Assembly (NCBI RefSeq): GCF_001517085.1
Contig: NZ_LRAC01000124.1
Coordinates: 307,922-371,921, forward strand
Source: Paenibacillus sp. DMB5
GTDB lineage: Bacteria > Bacillota > Bacilli > Paenibacillales > Paenibacillaceae
Length of the DNA: 64,000 bases
Direction of reading: 5' to 3'
Part shown: positions 1-9,237 of the stretch, piece by piece
Layout: each line of letters starts with the position of its first letter
How positions within the stretch are numbered: the stretch's first letter is position 1
The notes under the pieces: generated by a model
What the model saw: the letters and a program-made list of their open reading frames with translations, nothing else
What the model was told of the DNA's origin: nothing
Database searches by the model: none
Program-made: the position numbers and the translations under genes

Positions 1-2
1 AG

Positions 3-887
3 GATCTGAAGGAGGCAGTCTTGACACTGCCATCCTTCCGCGGGATAGATCCTGCGGATTATGATGCTTTTATGGAATACATGATCGCGATGGGTCATAT
101 CGAGATGATGGATGAGGGCACGGTGCTGATCGGCCTGGCCGGCGAGAAGATTGTGAACAACTTCCGTTTCTACGCGGTGTTCAAGGACGATGAGGAGCAT
201 GTCGTGTACAACGGCACCGAGGAGATTGGCTCTATTACCACCGTACCGCCGCCGGGCTATTGCTTCACCCTTGCCGGTAAGCTGTGGAAGATCGAAGAGG
301 TCGACAACCGCCACAAAGCGGTTTACGTCAAAAGCTCGCGCGGCAAGGTAGACACCCTATGGCTTGGCGCAGGCGGTGATGTGCATACCCGCATCATGAC
401 CAAGATCCGTGAGGTGCTGGGCTCGACAGCGATATATCCGTACCTTGCACCAAGCGCAGCCGCCAGACTGGAGCGGGCGCGCCGGCTGGCGAAGGAGAGC
501 GGGCTGCTTACCCGCGAGGTGCTGCCGGCCGGCGGCGATTCGATCTTTATCCTGCCATGGGCGGGAAGCCGGCAGTTCCGTACACTGGAACGCCTGCTGA
601 AGAACAACCTCAAGGGTCCGCTTGGCCTGCGATCCGTCGTGCCGATGGAGCCATACTACATGGTCGTCGCCGGCAAGGCGGATGCGGAGACGCTGGAGGC
701 GGCGATTCTTGCGGAGACGACCGCTGCGTCCGACCCGCTGTCCTTGCTCAGCAAGGATGAGGCTCCCTACCTCGGCAAATACGATGAATTCATCCCACAT
801 GAACTGCTGCGCAAGGCCTTTTCCCTGGACGGGCTGGATGTGCCGGGACTGCAGGGAGTGCTGGATAAGTGGCAGCGGGGGCAGTGA
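3..887 (+). CDS. DEAD/DEAH-box (Lhr-like) helicase, C-terminal part
   Basis: The reading frame is open from the left edge of the window (DLKEAV precedes the first possible TTG start at 21), so this is the 3' end of a longer gene. The visible ~294 residues match the C-terminal region of Lhr-like superfamily 2 helicases: the block GKLWKIEEVDNRHKAVYV corresponds to the conserved strand segment these proteins carry after the RecA-like domains. Helicase motifs I-VI are not visible and would lie upstream. An ATP-dependent nucleic-acid unwinding role is inferred from the family only. A Rho-independent terminator follows about 160 bp downstream. Confidence 0.7.
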   Translation, partial: DLKEAVLTLPSFRGIDPADYDAFMEYMIAMGHIEMMDEGTVLIGLAGEKIVNNFRFYAVFKDDEEHVVYNGTEEIGSITTVPPPGYCFTLAGKLWKIEEVDNRHKAVYVKSSRGKVDTLWLGAGGDVHTRIMTKIREVLGSTAIYPYLAPSAAARLERARRLAKESGLLTREVLPAGGDSIFILPWAGSRQFRTLERLLKNNLKGPLGLRSVVPMEPYYMVVAGKADAETLEAAILAETTAASDPLSLLSKDEAPYLGKYDEFIPHELLRKAFSLDGLDVPGLQGVLDKWQRGQ

Positions 888-1043
888 AAAGGGGAGAAAC
901 CTAGCGTGACCTCCCCTGAGTGGCACTTGATGAGCCGGAATTTAATTGTGATTGTATTTTGTGCAACCGATCTGCTGTATACAATACAATTGATCATACG
1001 GGCAGCGTTAAGTGTTACTGTACAACGCCTACCCTCAGAAAAG

Positions 1044-1067
1044 GAGCAGCTGCGGCTGCTCTTTTTT
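1044..1067 (+). terminator. Rho-independent terminator after helicase gene
   Basis: A perfect 7-bp stem GAGCAGC/GCTGCTC with a TGCG loop is followed directly by six T residues. It ends the transcript of the helicase gene. Confidence 0.8.
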
Positions 1068-1084
1068 GTGCGATTTCATTTACA

Positions 1085-1310
1085 TTTAGGAGTGAGCTGA
1101 TTAAACTAAGTGGAATTTCGCCATCTAATTCCAAGTCATTCGCTCTATATCAGATTTTAGTTGGAAAAACGCTACTTAATTTTAACGTTTCCGCTCCAAA
1201 AGCGGGATTCCGGCCAATTTAAGTGATGATTTACCACTTAATGATCTTCAATTCTGATAAACAGCAGAATTAAGTAGCAAAAATCCACCTAAATCCTGCA
1301 CCCAAATAAT
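1085..1310. other. Intergenic region rich in recurring AAGTGG/CCACTTA motifs
   Basis: No gene is visible between the terminator and the solute-binding protein gene. The stretch repeats short motifs related to TTAAGTGG and its complement at about 1100, 1170, 1218, 1235 and 1270, some paired as inverted repeats (TTAAGTG...CACTTAA). It may be a decayed intergenic repeat family. No coding potential or promoter is evident until about 1450. Confidence 0.35.
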
Positions 1311-1330
1311 CTGCGAGCCTCAACCGCTGA

Positions 1331-1380
1331 TAGCATCCCGTTCCAATCCGTAGCATCCCGTTCCATTCCGCTCCAACCCG
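1331..1380. repeat. 20-bp tandem repeat
   Basis: TAGCATCCCGTTCCAATCCG occurs at 1331-1350 and again at 1351-1370 with one mismatch, followed by a degenerate half unit (CTCCAACCCG). Confidence 0.7.
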
Positions 1381-1453
1381 CCATCGAGGCCACCCCATTC
1401 CAGCCCTATCAATATAGAAAAAACAAACCTTTATTCTGCAGTTCCCACCTTGT

Positions 1454-1467
1454 TGGAAGCGCTTAAT
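1454..1467 (+). promoter_or_regulatory. cre-like / LacI-family operator upstream of sugar transporter
   Basis: TGGAAGCGCTTAAT, centred on the palindrome AAGCGCTT, fits the core of the CcpA cre consensus with mismatches at the edges. It sits about 45 bp before the binding-protein gene and just upstream of a GATAAT -10-like element at 1473. Carbon catabolite control is inferred. Confidence 0.45.
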
Positions 1468-1510
1468 GGGATGATAATTAGCCTATCACGAGTTAGGGGG
1501 CATACAAACA

Positions 1511-2896
1511 ATGGTCAAAAGAAACATGCAGAAATCACTGGCAATCGGATTCAGCGCAGTAATGGCACTCAGCTTGGCCGCATGCGGCAACTCGGACAAT
1601 AATGCTAACGACTCCGCAGCCACTAACGCACCCAAGAGCACAAACAGCACGAACAGCGGCGGAAATGCAGCAGAGCCTGCACCGGACAGCGGCAAAAAAG
1701 TAACGATTACCTTCCAGAACATCTATCCGGACCCGGCAACGCCTTCGCACAAGATGATCAACGAGCTGACTGAGCAGTACATGAAGGAGCATCCGAATGT
1801 AACGATCGAGCTGGATACGCTGAATACGGACCAGCAAAAGGTCAAGTTAAAAACACAGGCCGCTTCCAAGGAAGTGCCTGATATTACGATTGTGAACCCG
1901 GCTGCGCAGATGAAGCCGTTCGTGGATGCCGGGCTGTTCGCTCCGCTGAACGATGTGCTGGACCAGAACGGGCTGAAGGATACCTATCAGGAAGGTCTGC
2001 TGGATTACTACAGCTTCGACGGCAACGTGTACGCACTCCCGGACGGCAATAACATTGAGGTTGTGTACTACAACAAAGAGCTGTTCGAGCAAGCCGGTAT
2101 TGCAAATACGCCTACCACATTTGAGGAAATGCTGCAGGATGTCAAGATCCTGAAGGAGAAGGGCATCACACCGCTGGCAATCGGGGAAAAAGACTCCTGG
2201 ACCGGTTCCTTCCTGTTCATGAATATCCTTCTGCGCACAAACGGCGGACCGGGCTTCCTGCAGGATGTACTTAGCGGCAAGAAAACGTTCGAAGATCCTG
2301 CGTTCATTGAAGCGGTAGATGCATTCCAGCAGCTGGTGCAGGCTGGGGCCTTCCCGGATGGGGCAACCTCGATTGATGCCAATGCCGGCGGCAATATTTT
2401 CAAATCCGGCAAAGCCGCTATGTGGGTTATCGGCTCCTGGGAGACCGGCGCGATCGACGCATCCTCTGTAGCCGGCAAGGTAGGCGCCTTCCAGTTCCCT
2501 ACGGTTAACGGTAAAGGCAATCCGAACGAATTCATGCTGGCACCGGGCAGCGCCTTCGCGATCTCCGCGAACAGCGAGCATCTGGCCGAAACCAAGGACT
2601 TCCTGAATTTCTTTGCGTCCAATCTGCCGAAAAAACAATTCGAGCTGAAGAATGCCGTAGGACTTGGCCAGAAGGTGGACGGTGACCTGAAAGCGGCAGG
2701 ATACTCCGATCTTGCTGTCAACATTGCCGGATTGTTTAACCAGGTTCAGGGCGGGGATCTCGCTTTTGACAACACGATGAATCCGGCAACCGCACAGGTT
2801 CACCTGAGCAGCATCCAGAATCTGTTCGTGCAGAAGGTGGATTCGGCGGCAGTGGCAAAAGAGCACCAGCAGGCTTTTGAAGCCAACAAGGAATAA
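1511..2896 (+). CDS. Carbohydrate ABC transporter, extracellular solute-binding lipoprotein (family 1)
   Basis: This 461-aa protein has a lipoprotein signal peptide: basic N-terminus, hydrophobic stretch, and lipobox LAAC with the lipidated Cys at residue 25. A Ser/Asn/Ala-rich tether of about 40 residues follows, then a family 1 (MalE/MsmE type) binding fold. It should be anchored outside the membrane and deliver a sugar or oligosaccharide to the two permeases downstream; the substrate cannot be read from sequence. An AGGGGG ribosome site lies 10 nt before the ATG. A cre-like site upstream suggests catabolite repression. Two permease genes and a YesM/YesN-type two-component pair follow, a common layout for Paenibacillus sugar uptake loci. 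No ATPase gene is present; a shared MsmX-type ATPase is usual for these systems. Confidence 0.9.
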   Translation: MVKRNMQKSLAIGFSAVMALSLAACGNSDNNANDSAATNAPKSTNSTNSGGNAAEPAPDSGKKVTITFQNIYPDPATPSHKMINELTEQYMKEHPNVTIELDTLNTDQQKVKLKTQAASKEVPDITIVNPAAQMKPFVDAGLFAPLNDVLDQNGLKDTYQEGLLDYYSFDGNVYALPDGNNIEVVYYNKELFEQAGIANTPTTFEEMLQDVKILKEKGITPLAIGEKDSWTGSFLFMNILLRTNGGPGFLQDVLSGKKTFEDPAFIEAVDAFQQLVQAGAFPDGATSIDANAGGNIFKSGKAAMWVIGSWETGAIDASSVAGKVGAFQFPTVNGKGNPNEFMLAPGSAFAISANSEHLAETKDFLNFFASNLPKKQFELKNAVGLGQKVDGDLKAAGYSDLAVNIAGLFNQVQGGDLAFDNTMNPATAQVHLSSIQNLFVQKVDSAAVAKEHQQAFEANKE

Positions 2897-2953
2897 GCAT
2901 TAACGGTTTAGTTTTCAGGGGCTCCGGCCCCACATAATAACACACTCCCCATC

Positions 2954-2996
2954 TCCGGTGCGGATAACAGCCGATCTAAAGCTGCTCCGCACCGGA
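2954..2996 (+). promoter_or_regulatory. 11-bp inverted repeat between binding protein and permease genes
   Basis: TCCGGTGCGGA and TCCGCACCGGA form a perfect stem with a 21-nt loop and no T-run. A smaller GGGGC/GCCCC hairpin lies just upstream. Such hairpins often stabilise the upstream mRNA or partly attenuate read-through, which would allow more binding protein than permease. That role is inferred. Confidence 0.55.
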
Positions 2997-3045
2997 TTGT
3001 AATGGGCCTAGATAAAAGAATCTGCTTGATCTGGAGGCGGGAAAG

Positions 3046-3936
3046 ATGAAAGTACTTAAGGTGCCAGCGCGTACAATAGCCGTCTTCGTATTGCCGTGTC
3101 TGCTCTTATATGTGTGCCTTGTGTTCATACCCATACTGGTATCCGTATATACAGGTCTGCTGAAATGGGACGGCTTGTCGGCCGCGACGTTTATCGGGCT
3201 TGGCAATTTCAAGGATATGTTCTTTAATGATCCTGTGTTCTGGCCTTCCGTAAAAAGAACCCTGCTGTACGCCGTTGCTTCCATGGTGGAAATTCCGCTG
3301 TGTCTGCTCATGGCGATTCTGCTGAACCGTTATTTGCGCAGAGGCAATACACTGGTGTCGATCTATTTTACACCGGTCATTCTGTCTGTCGTCATCATTG
3401 GACAACTGTGGAAAACCGTCTACAATCCTACCTCCATGGGCGGTATGCTGAACGGTGTGCTGGTCTCCCTGGGGCTGGAAAGCTGGACGCATAACTGGCT
3501 GACGGAGCCGCAAATTGCGATGTACGCCCTGTATTTCGTATCCCTTTGGCAATACTTCGGCTATCATCTGCTGATTCAATATACAGGTGTGCAAAATATT
3601 CCCGATGAGCTCTATGAAGCAGCTAGAATCGACGGGGCAGACGGCTTCAAGGCCGACCGTTACATCACCCTTCCGCTGATTGTCCCGATTTTCAAAATAT
3701 CGATTGTGCTTGCTTTTATCGGCTCGCTGCAGGCCTTTGATCTGGTTATGGTCATGACTGCCGGCGGTCCGGCACATGCCACTGATGTCATTTCCACGCA
3801 CATGTACAACAGCTCGTTCGGCTCCTTTAAATACGGCTACGGCAGTGCGATCGCGACCTTCCTCGTTGTGGTATGCCTGGTCTTCACCGGCTTTATCAAT
3901 ATGATTTTTAACAGAATCGACCGTAAATTCAATTAG
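3046..3936 (+). CDS. Carbohydrate ABC transporter permease (MalF/UgpA type)
   Basis: This 296-aa polytopic membrane protein has about six transmembrane segments. The cytoplasmic EAA loop for ATPase docking is visible as YEAARIDGADGF followed by ITLPLIVP near residues 190-215. It belongs to the CUT1 sugar permease family and should pair with the permease directly downstream, only 14 nt away, to form the channel. The GGAGG ribosome site is a few bases before the ATG at 3046. The gene appears intact. Confidence 0.9.
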   Translation: MKVLKVPARTIAVFVLPCLLLYVCLVFIPILVSVYTGLLKWDGLSAATFIGLGNFKDMFFNDPVFWPSVKRTLLYAVASMVEIPLCLLMAILLNRYLRRGNTLVSIYFTPVILSVVIIGQLWKTVYNPTSMGGMLNGVLVSLGLESWTHNWLTEPQIAMYALYFVSLWQYFGYHLLIQYTGVQNIPDELYEAARIDGADGFKADRYITLPLIVPIFKISIVLAFIGSLQAFDLVMVMTAGGPAHATDVISTHMYNSSFGSFKYGYGSAIATFLVVVCLVFTGFINMIFNRIDRKFN

Positions 3937-3950
3937 ACAAGGGGTGCACG

Positions 3951-4778
3951 GTGATGCAAACATTCAAAAAAGGAATCGTGTATCTGCTGTTCGCCATTCC
4001 TGTAGTAACCCAGCTGTATCCGCTGCTGTGGCTGCTATTATACTCACTCAAGACGAATGAAGAGATTATGGACGGTAGCTTTTTTTCCTTTCCCAAATCC
4101 TTTCAATGGCATAATTACAGCGAGGCTTATACTTCGGGCAACTATCTGAAGTACCTGGGCAACAGCGTGTTTGTTACGGGGATTACGATGGTATGTGTCA
4201 TTGTGCTGTCGTCCATGGTGGCTTACGCCATCTCCCGGTTCCGCTGGAAGTACGGCGGTGTGGTGATGACTATTTTCCTGATGGGGATGATGATCCCGAT
4301 GCAGGCTACGCTGCTGCCGCTGATGATTATTTTTAAAAATATCCATGTCCTCAATACGCACTGGTCGCTGATTCTGCCATACATCGCTTTTTCCACACCG
4401 ATTGCCGTCTTTATCCTGTCAGGCTTTATGCGCGATATTCCGCATGAGATTGAAGAATCAGCGTTTATCGACGGGGCGAGCGTTTACCGGATTTTTACCA
4501 GCATCATTCTCCCGGTGTCGGTTCCGCCAGTTATGACGGTGTGCATTCTGACGTTCATTAATATCTGGAATGAGTATATTCTGGCCGCCACGTTCATCTC
4601 TGCAGAGAAGCTGAAGACGCTGCCGTTTGGGGTATACACCTTTGTCAGCCAGTATTCGGTCAACTACGGTAATATCGGGGCTTTTCTCGTCATGGGGGCA
4701 TTGCCGGTGATCCTGATCTACTTCTTTCTGTCGAACCGGATTACGAAAGGAATGGTCGCGGGGGCGGTCAAAGGCTAA
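3951..4778 (+). CDS. Carbohydrate ABC transporter permease (MalG type)
   Basis: This 275-aa protein is the second permease of the system, with about six transmembrane segments and an EAA loop (IEESAFIDGASVYRIF then ILPVSVP). It begins 14 nt after the first permease and is in the same transcript. The protein ends with the GAVKG tail frequently seen in this family. It should form a heterodimer with the upstream permease. The gene is followed within 90 nt by the sensor kinase. Confidence 0.9.
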   Translation: MMQTFKKGIVYLLFAIPVVTQLYPLLWLLLYSLKTNEEIMDGSFFSFPKSFQWHNYSEAYTSGNYLKYLGNSVFVTGITMVCVIVLSSMVAYAISRFRWKYGGVVMTIFLMGMMIPMQATLLPLMIIFKNIHVLNTHWSLILPYIAFSTPIAVFILSGFMRDIPHEIEESAFIDGASVYRIFTSIILPVSVPPVMTVCILTFINIWNEYILAATFISAEKLKTLPFGVYTFVSQYSVNYGNIGAFLVMGALPVILIYFFLSNRITKGMVAGAVKG

Positions 4779-4859
4779 AAGCCGTTGCTTTCCAAAAAGG
4801 GTTGGAATTATAATAGGGAACGGCAGGACAGATCAGGTGGGGCGAGGGAGGAGAGTCTT

Positions 4860-6624
4860 ATGCGAAACGGCTTTCATTCCATCCATTACCGGTTGTTTCT
4901 GCTGTTTCTTTTTTGCATGTCCAGTATTCTGGTTAGTGTCAGTCTGCTGTACTATAACCGGACTACCGAGCAGCTGCATGAAAAAATCAGCGATTTGTCG
5001 CAGAAGAATGTCGCCCAGACGGCCGGGTTGTTCACCCTGCTTTATAAGGGATATGACGCGCTGTCCAAGTCGCTCAGCAATAACTTTGAAATGATCCGCC
5101 TGCTCAATGAAACAACCGATGAACCGGCGGTGGCCTATATTAACGAACAGACGATTACGAATATCATCGGCTCTATTTTTTACTCGCGTGATGATCTCGT
5201 AGGCATTCATGTCATTACCGACAAGGGCAAAATTTATAATTACGGCAACTATATGAATGTGGTCGATCCGGATTATAAAACAACCGACTGGTACAAGCAA
5301 TTGCAGGCTTCCTCCGGTAAAATGGTCTGGCTCGGCGTCTATGAGCATTCGCTGATCGACCAGGTGGAGGACAGTCCTGTATTCGCTTTCGGACGGCAGA
5401 TTTTTGACCTCAATGAGCATAAGCCGATCGGCATTGTCCTGTATGAGACCAATCCCGAGCCGGTGCTGGATGCGCTGGACAACCTGAAGCTCGGCGAGCA
5501 CAGCCAGGTGTATCTGATGTCGCAGGACGGACGGTTTGTCTCCTCGGCTACTGATCCTACACCGGAAGTAGAGAATCTGCCCGCCCTGCCGGCTTATGAG
5601 GATGTGATGGTGAAGCAGGAGACGGACAGGCTGATTGTGGCCTCGAAGCTCTCTTTTTCAGGCTGGTGGGTCATGTCGATTACGCCGGATAAGGATCTCA
5701 ATGTGGAGCTGGTCGAGATGAAGCGCTATCTTCTGATTGTCATTTCGATTCTGATTCTGGTTTCCACACTGATTGCGTTCATCGTCTCAAGAACCATTTC
5801 TTCCCCGCTGAAGAAGGTTATCCGTGAAATGCGGCAGGTGGAGGTCGGGAATTTCCGCGGAATGGTCAATGTGTCGTCCTATCAGGAGATCAACATTCTC
5901 GTTGCTTCTTTCAACCGGATGGTCCGGCGGATCGAGGAGCTGATTGAACGTGTGAAGCTGTCGTCCGTCAGTGAAAAGAACGCCGAGCTGCACGCTGCAG
6001 TCCCAGGTGAATCCGCATTTTCTGTACAACACGCTCGATATGATCTACTGGATGCTGGATGAGGAGGGCAATGAGCAGCTTGGGGAGCTGGTGCTTTCCC
6101 TCTCGTCAATGTTCCGTTATAGCAGCCACTGGGAGGACGGGGCAGAGGTTACACTTGCGGAAGAGCTGGAGCAGACCGGCCATTATCTGGCCATCATCTC
6201 GATCCGCCTGGAAGGCCGGCTGAAGATTGTAACGGATGTCGGAGAGCACTGGCTGGGCATTAAGGTGCCGAAGATGACGGTGCAGCCGGTCATTGAAAAT
6301 GCGGTGAAGCATGGTCTGGAGCCGCTGGACCGGCAGGGCATTCTCAAGGTGTATACCTGCGAGGAAGACAATATACTTAAATTGGTGATAGAAGATAACG
6401 GCAACGGCATGACGGAAACGGAGCTGCAGCACCTGCTTGATTCCCTGGATGGCAGAGGTCCCAGAGAATCCGGCAAAAGCGGCATCGGACTCCAGAATCT
6501 GCACCGCCGCCTGCAGCATATGTTCGGGGAGAGCTACGGGCTGCAGATTCAGAGCTATCCGGGGACCGGGACCAGAGTTTCGATCCTGCTGCCGCTTACC
6601 GGGGAAGGAGACCTGATTACATGA
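4860..6624 (+). pseudogene. YesM-type sensor histidine kinase, broken by a frameshift near 6000
   Basis: The ATG at 4860 has a GGGAGGAG site just upstream. The first frame encodes a transmembrane helix (about residues 10-30), an extracellular sensor region, a second helix near 285-305 and a HAMP domain, then leaves frame after NAELHA. The other frame resumes with LQSQVNPHFLYNTLD (phospho-acceptor His) and runs through the ATPase boxes NAVKHG, DNGNGM and GIGLQNL to 6624. Restoring two bases (GC) in CACGCTGCAG gives a continuous AELHALQSQVNPHF typical of the family, so a GCGC to GC contraction explains the break. It should sense sugar-related signals and phosphorylate the adjacent regulator, which it overlaps by 4 nt. 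Either a true pseudogene or an assembly indel. Confidence 0.8.
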
Positions 6625-7828
6625 ACATACTCATCGCCGACGATGAACGGGTTATCCGAGAAGGTATCATGCGCACCATCAAGCATCTCTATCCTGAGTA
6701 TGAGGTATATGTTGCGGAACGGGCCGAGGACGCGGTCAGGCTGATGGAGGAGCAGCATATTCACATTGTCCTGACCGATATTCTGATGCCGGGGATGAGC
6801 GGTCTTGAATTCATGAAGATCACAAGGCGCAGATTTCCTTACGTGAAATGGGTGGTCATCTCGGCCCACAGCGAATTCGCATACGCCCAGGAGGCCGTCC
6901 GGCTTGGTGCCCGGGATTATCTGCTCAAGCCGATCGGTAAAAGCAAGCTGCAGGAGATTATCAGCAGTCTGACTGAGGAGATTCAGCAGGATAGCGATTT
7001 ATCCAGGCAGGGGGAGCGGCTGCGGGCCAGTCTGCGCTTCCTGCGGGAAGGGGTATTTCAGCGGCTGGCTTCGGGACTTGATATAGGCAATCTTGATTTG
7101 AGCCCTTTTATCGCAGACTACAGCTGCTATTATCTGGTGATGGTGCAGCTTGAGCCAGGTGAAGGCGGGGTAAGGCTGGAGCATTTTATCGTGGAAAATG
7201 TGCTGTCGGAGCTGGTTGAGCGGCACGGGCGCGGTTTTGTGGTCAGCTATGACCGGCGGAGCCTGCTGGGTCTGATCACCCTGGAAGAACATGCTCAGAT
7301 CGGGAAGTTTCAGGCGGAGGTGCAGGAGCATCTTAGCCATTATCTGAAAATTCCCTTTCAGCTGCTGTATTCCGGATTAAGCCATGACTTCAGCAGTGTG
7401 CCGCAGGTAGTGAAGCGGATGCGGGAGCCTCGGCTTCACAGGCCTTTGAGCTGGAGCCGGTGAAGGGCAGCGGGGAGAAGGCGGTTGAAGTGGCGCTGCA
7501 CTATATCCGGGAGCATTATGCGGAAGACCTTTCCCTGGAGCGGATGGCTTCTGTCGTTTTTCTCAATCCGGCTTATTTCAGCCAGCTGTTCAAGCAGAAG
7601 ACCGGACAGGGCTATAAGGAATATGTAACCTCGCTCCGGCTGGAGCAGGCCAGGCTGCTGCTGTTGAATCCGAAGCTGAAGCTGGCCGAAATCGCTGAGC
7701 GGGTCGGCTACCAAGACATGAAGCATTTTACCCAAATGTTCCGTAAAAGGACCGGGCTTACGCCGACCGAATACCGCCAGCAGGCGAATATTAACATTCA
7801 GCTGTCGAAGGGGACACCGCCGCAGTAA
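6621..7828 (+). pseudogene. YesN-type AraC-family response regulator, broken by a frameshift near 7426
   Basis: The N-terminal receiver domain has the acidic pocket (ADDE), the phospho-acceptor Asp in LTDILMPG and the conserved Lys in LLKPI. A linker region follows, then the first frame stops at 7463 after reading RLHRPLSWSR, which is out of frame. The AraC-type DNA-binding domain (two helix-turn-helix motifs, ending FTQMFRKRTGLTPTEYR) lies in another frame to 7828. Adding one G in GGAGCCTCGG restores REASASQAFELEP and joins the halves into about 402 residues. It would activate the upstream transporter operon. Start ATG overlaps the kinase stop (ATGA). Both partners being frameshifted makes decay of the system or local sequencing errors likely. 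Confidence 0.8.
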
Positions 7829-7831
7829 AAA

Positions 7832-7874
7832 AGCAGCAGATTCCGGTTTCGAAACCGGTGTCTGATGCTTTTTT
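7832..7874. terminator. Terminator between the regulator and the DUF4190 gene
   Basis: A long stem built on CCGGTTTCGAAACCGG with flanking GCAGCAGA/TCTGATGC is followed by a T6 tract. It lies between convergent genes and could act in both directions. Confidence 0.75.
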
Positions 7875-7914
7875 CACATTTGATTTCGTTTCCCTTTATA
7901 TTCCGCGTCGCTGT

Positions 7915-8271
7915 TTAGATATTATTGGTATTGAAGTAGAAATTGCTGATGCTGTCCTCTGCTCCGGCCGCAAACAGAATGATTACAACGAACAGCAGGA
8001 TAAGCAGGGCGTAAATAATCGTTCCGACAATCCCGCAGACCAGTCCGGCAATGGCCAGGCCCCGGCCGCCCTCATAACGGTTACGGATTTCCTTCAGGGA
8101 TAGCGCGGACAGTATAATCGCCACGATTCCGAAGAGAAGGCCGATATAAGGGGTTACAATGGAGAGAATCCCCAGTACGAGAGAGGCGATGGATTTGCCG
8201 TTAGTGTGTGCCGGCGGAGGCGGCGGGGGCGGATAGTAATCCTGTTGCTGACCATACGGTTGATAATTCAT
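7915..8271 (-). CDS. DUF4190 small membrane protein
   Basis: This 118-aa protein has a Tyr/Gln/Pro-rich N-terminus with a run of prolines, then two hydrophobic segments (about residues 28-55 and 75-100) joined by ALSLKEIRNRYEGGRGLAIAG, the recognisable DUF4190 signature. It is a predicted integral membrane protein of unknown function, widespread in Bacillota and Actinomycetota. AGAAGGAG precedes the ATG by six bases. It converges with the two-component locus. Confidence 0.8.
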   Translation of the reverse strand: MNYQPYGQQQDYYPPPPPPPAHTNGKSIASLVLGILSIVTPYIGLLFGIVAIILSALSLKEIRNRYEGGRGLAIAGLVCGIVGTIIYALLILLFVVIILFAAGAEDSISNFYFNTNNI

Positions 8272-8372
8272 GATAAACTCCTTCTAAAAAGTAATGGTTG
8301 CTTCGTCTTTTTTAAAAGCTCATACGTCCATTATATTACATTCGTTTCAGGTATAGCAGACCCCGATTTCAC

Positions 8373-9157
8373 TTATTTCTGCTCTGGGGTGTAATTGATC
8401 CAGTGCTCCAGCTTGACTGCCAATGTCAGCCCGGCAGCTTCAGCCAGGCGGATAGACGCTATATTGGTATCCTGCACCTGATATCTCGGTATGTAACCGC
8501 GTGCCAAGGTATAATGCAGCGCTGTTCTGACTACACGGACAGCCAGCCCCTGTCTCCGGCCGGTTCCGCTGTATGCACTGCCCCGATCTCCCAGATCTGC
8601 TCCCCGTTGCGGAAAACGATACAAGTACTGAGCGGAGTCAACTCCTTATAAATGGCTACCGAAAAGGCGCTGTCCTCAAAATATTGTGCAATCTCCTCCG
8701 GTGTATAACCGTTCTCCATCCACAGCGGCAGCAGACGCTCATCTATCTGATCGTTAACGATAGCTTCCATATCCGGTTTGAATATTTGGCCGGGGGTGGT
8801 GGTGTAGGAATAGAAGCTGCGGACCTGTGTTAGCGGAAAATGAGGGGCAACAGCAATCCTCGCTTCCTGCTGGAGCTTGAACACCAGGCTGGCATCTGCG
8901 GGAATCCTGCTTATGAGATCAGAGAGCACTTCCGGATTGCTGTAATCCATGAGTACAACATAATCCGCTTCCGGATATACCCTCCTGTCATAGGCAAAGA
9001 CATCAGCCGGCAATAGCAGCAGAATCCCCCAATGCTCTGCTTGTTCCACCAAATAACTGTCCATAACCTGATGATAGGCAGTCATCATTTTTAGCAGTGT
9101 CACATTTTTCAGCGGATTTCTGCGCAGGTAACACATGATATCATCATAGCTGCTCAA
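8373..9157 (-). pseudogene. GNAT-family N-acetyltransferase, frameshifted near 8555
   Basis: The upstream frame encodes the N-terminal portion up to IGAVHTAEP; the downstream frame continues RRQGLAVRVVRTALHYTLARG and TNIASIRLAEAAG, which are the acetyl-CoA loop and the typical C-terminal GNAT segment. Adding one G in CCGGCCGG gives AEPGRRQGLA, the expected RxxGxA pyrophosphate-binding motif, so a GGG to GG contraction is the simplest explanation. The preferred start is TTG at 9157 behind GAGGTGAT; an alternative GTG at 9241 overlaps the MFS stop codon by 4 nt and would couple translation. Substrate unknown. Last gene of the lacI-MFS-GNAT group. Confidence 0.7.
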
Positions 9158-9237
9158 TTCTTTATCACCTCTTTTTTCCGGCAAGCGCTGTTTGGCTCTG
9201 ATTCTCCACATTTTACTATAAAACAGCCCAGATGGCT

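Noticed and set aside
1847..2866. 339-codon open frame on the minus strand
   Set aside because: Antisense to the solute-binding protein gene, Cys/Arg-rich and without signals.
3106..3963. 285-codon minus-strand frame
   Set aside because: Antisense to an unmistakable permease gene; hydrophilic Gln/His-rich composition is an artefact of reading membrane codons backwards.
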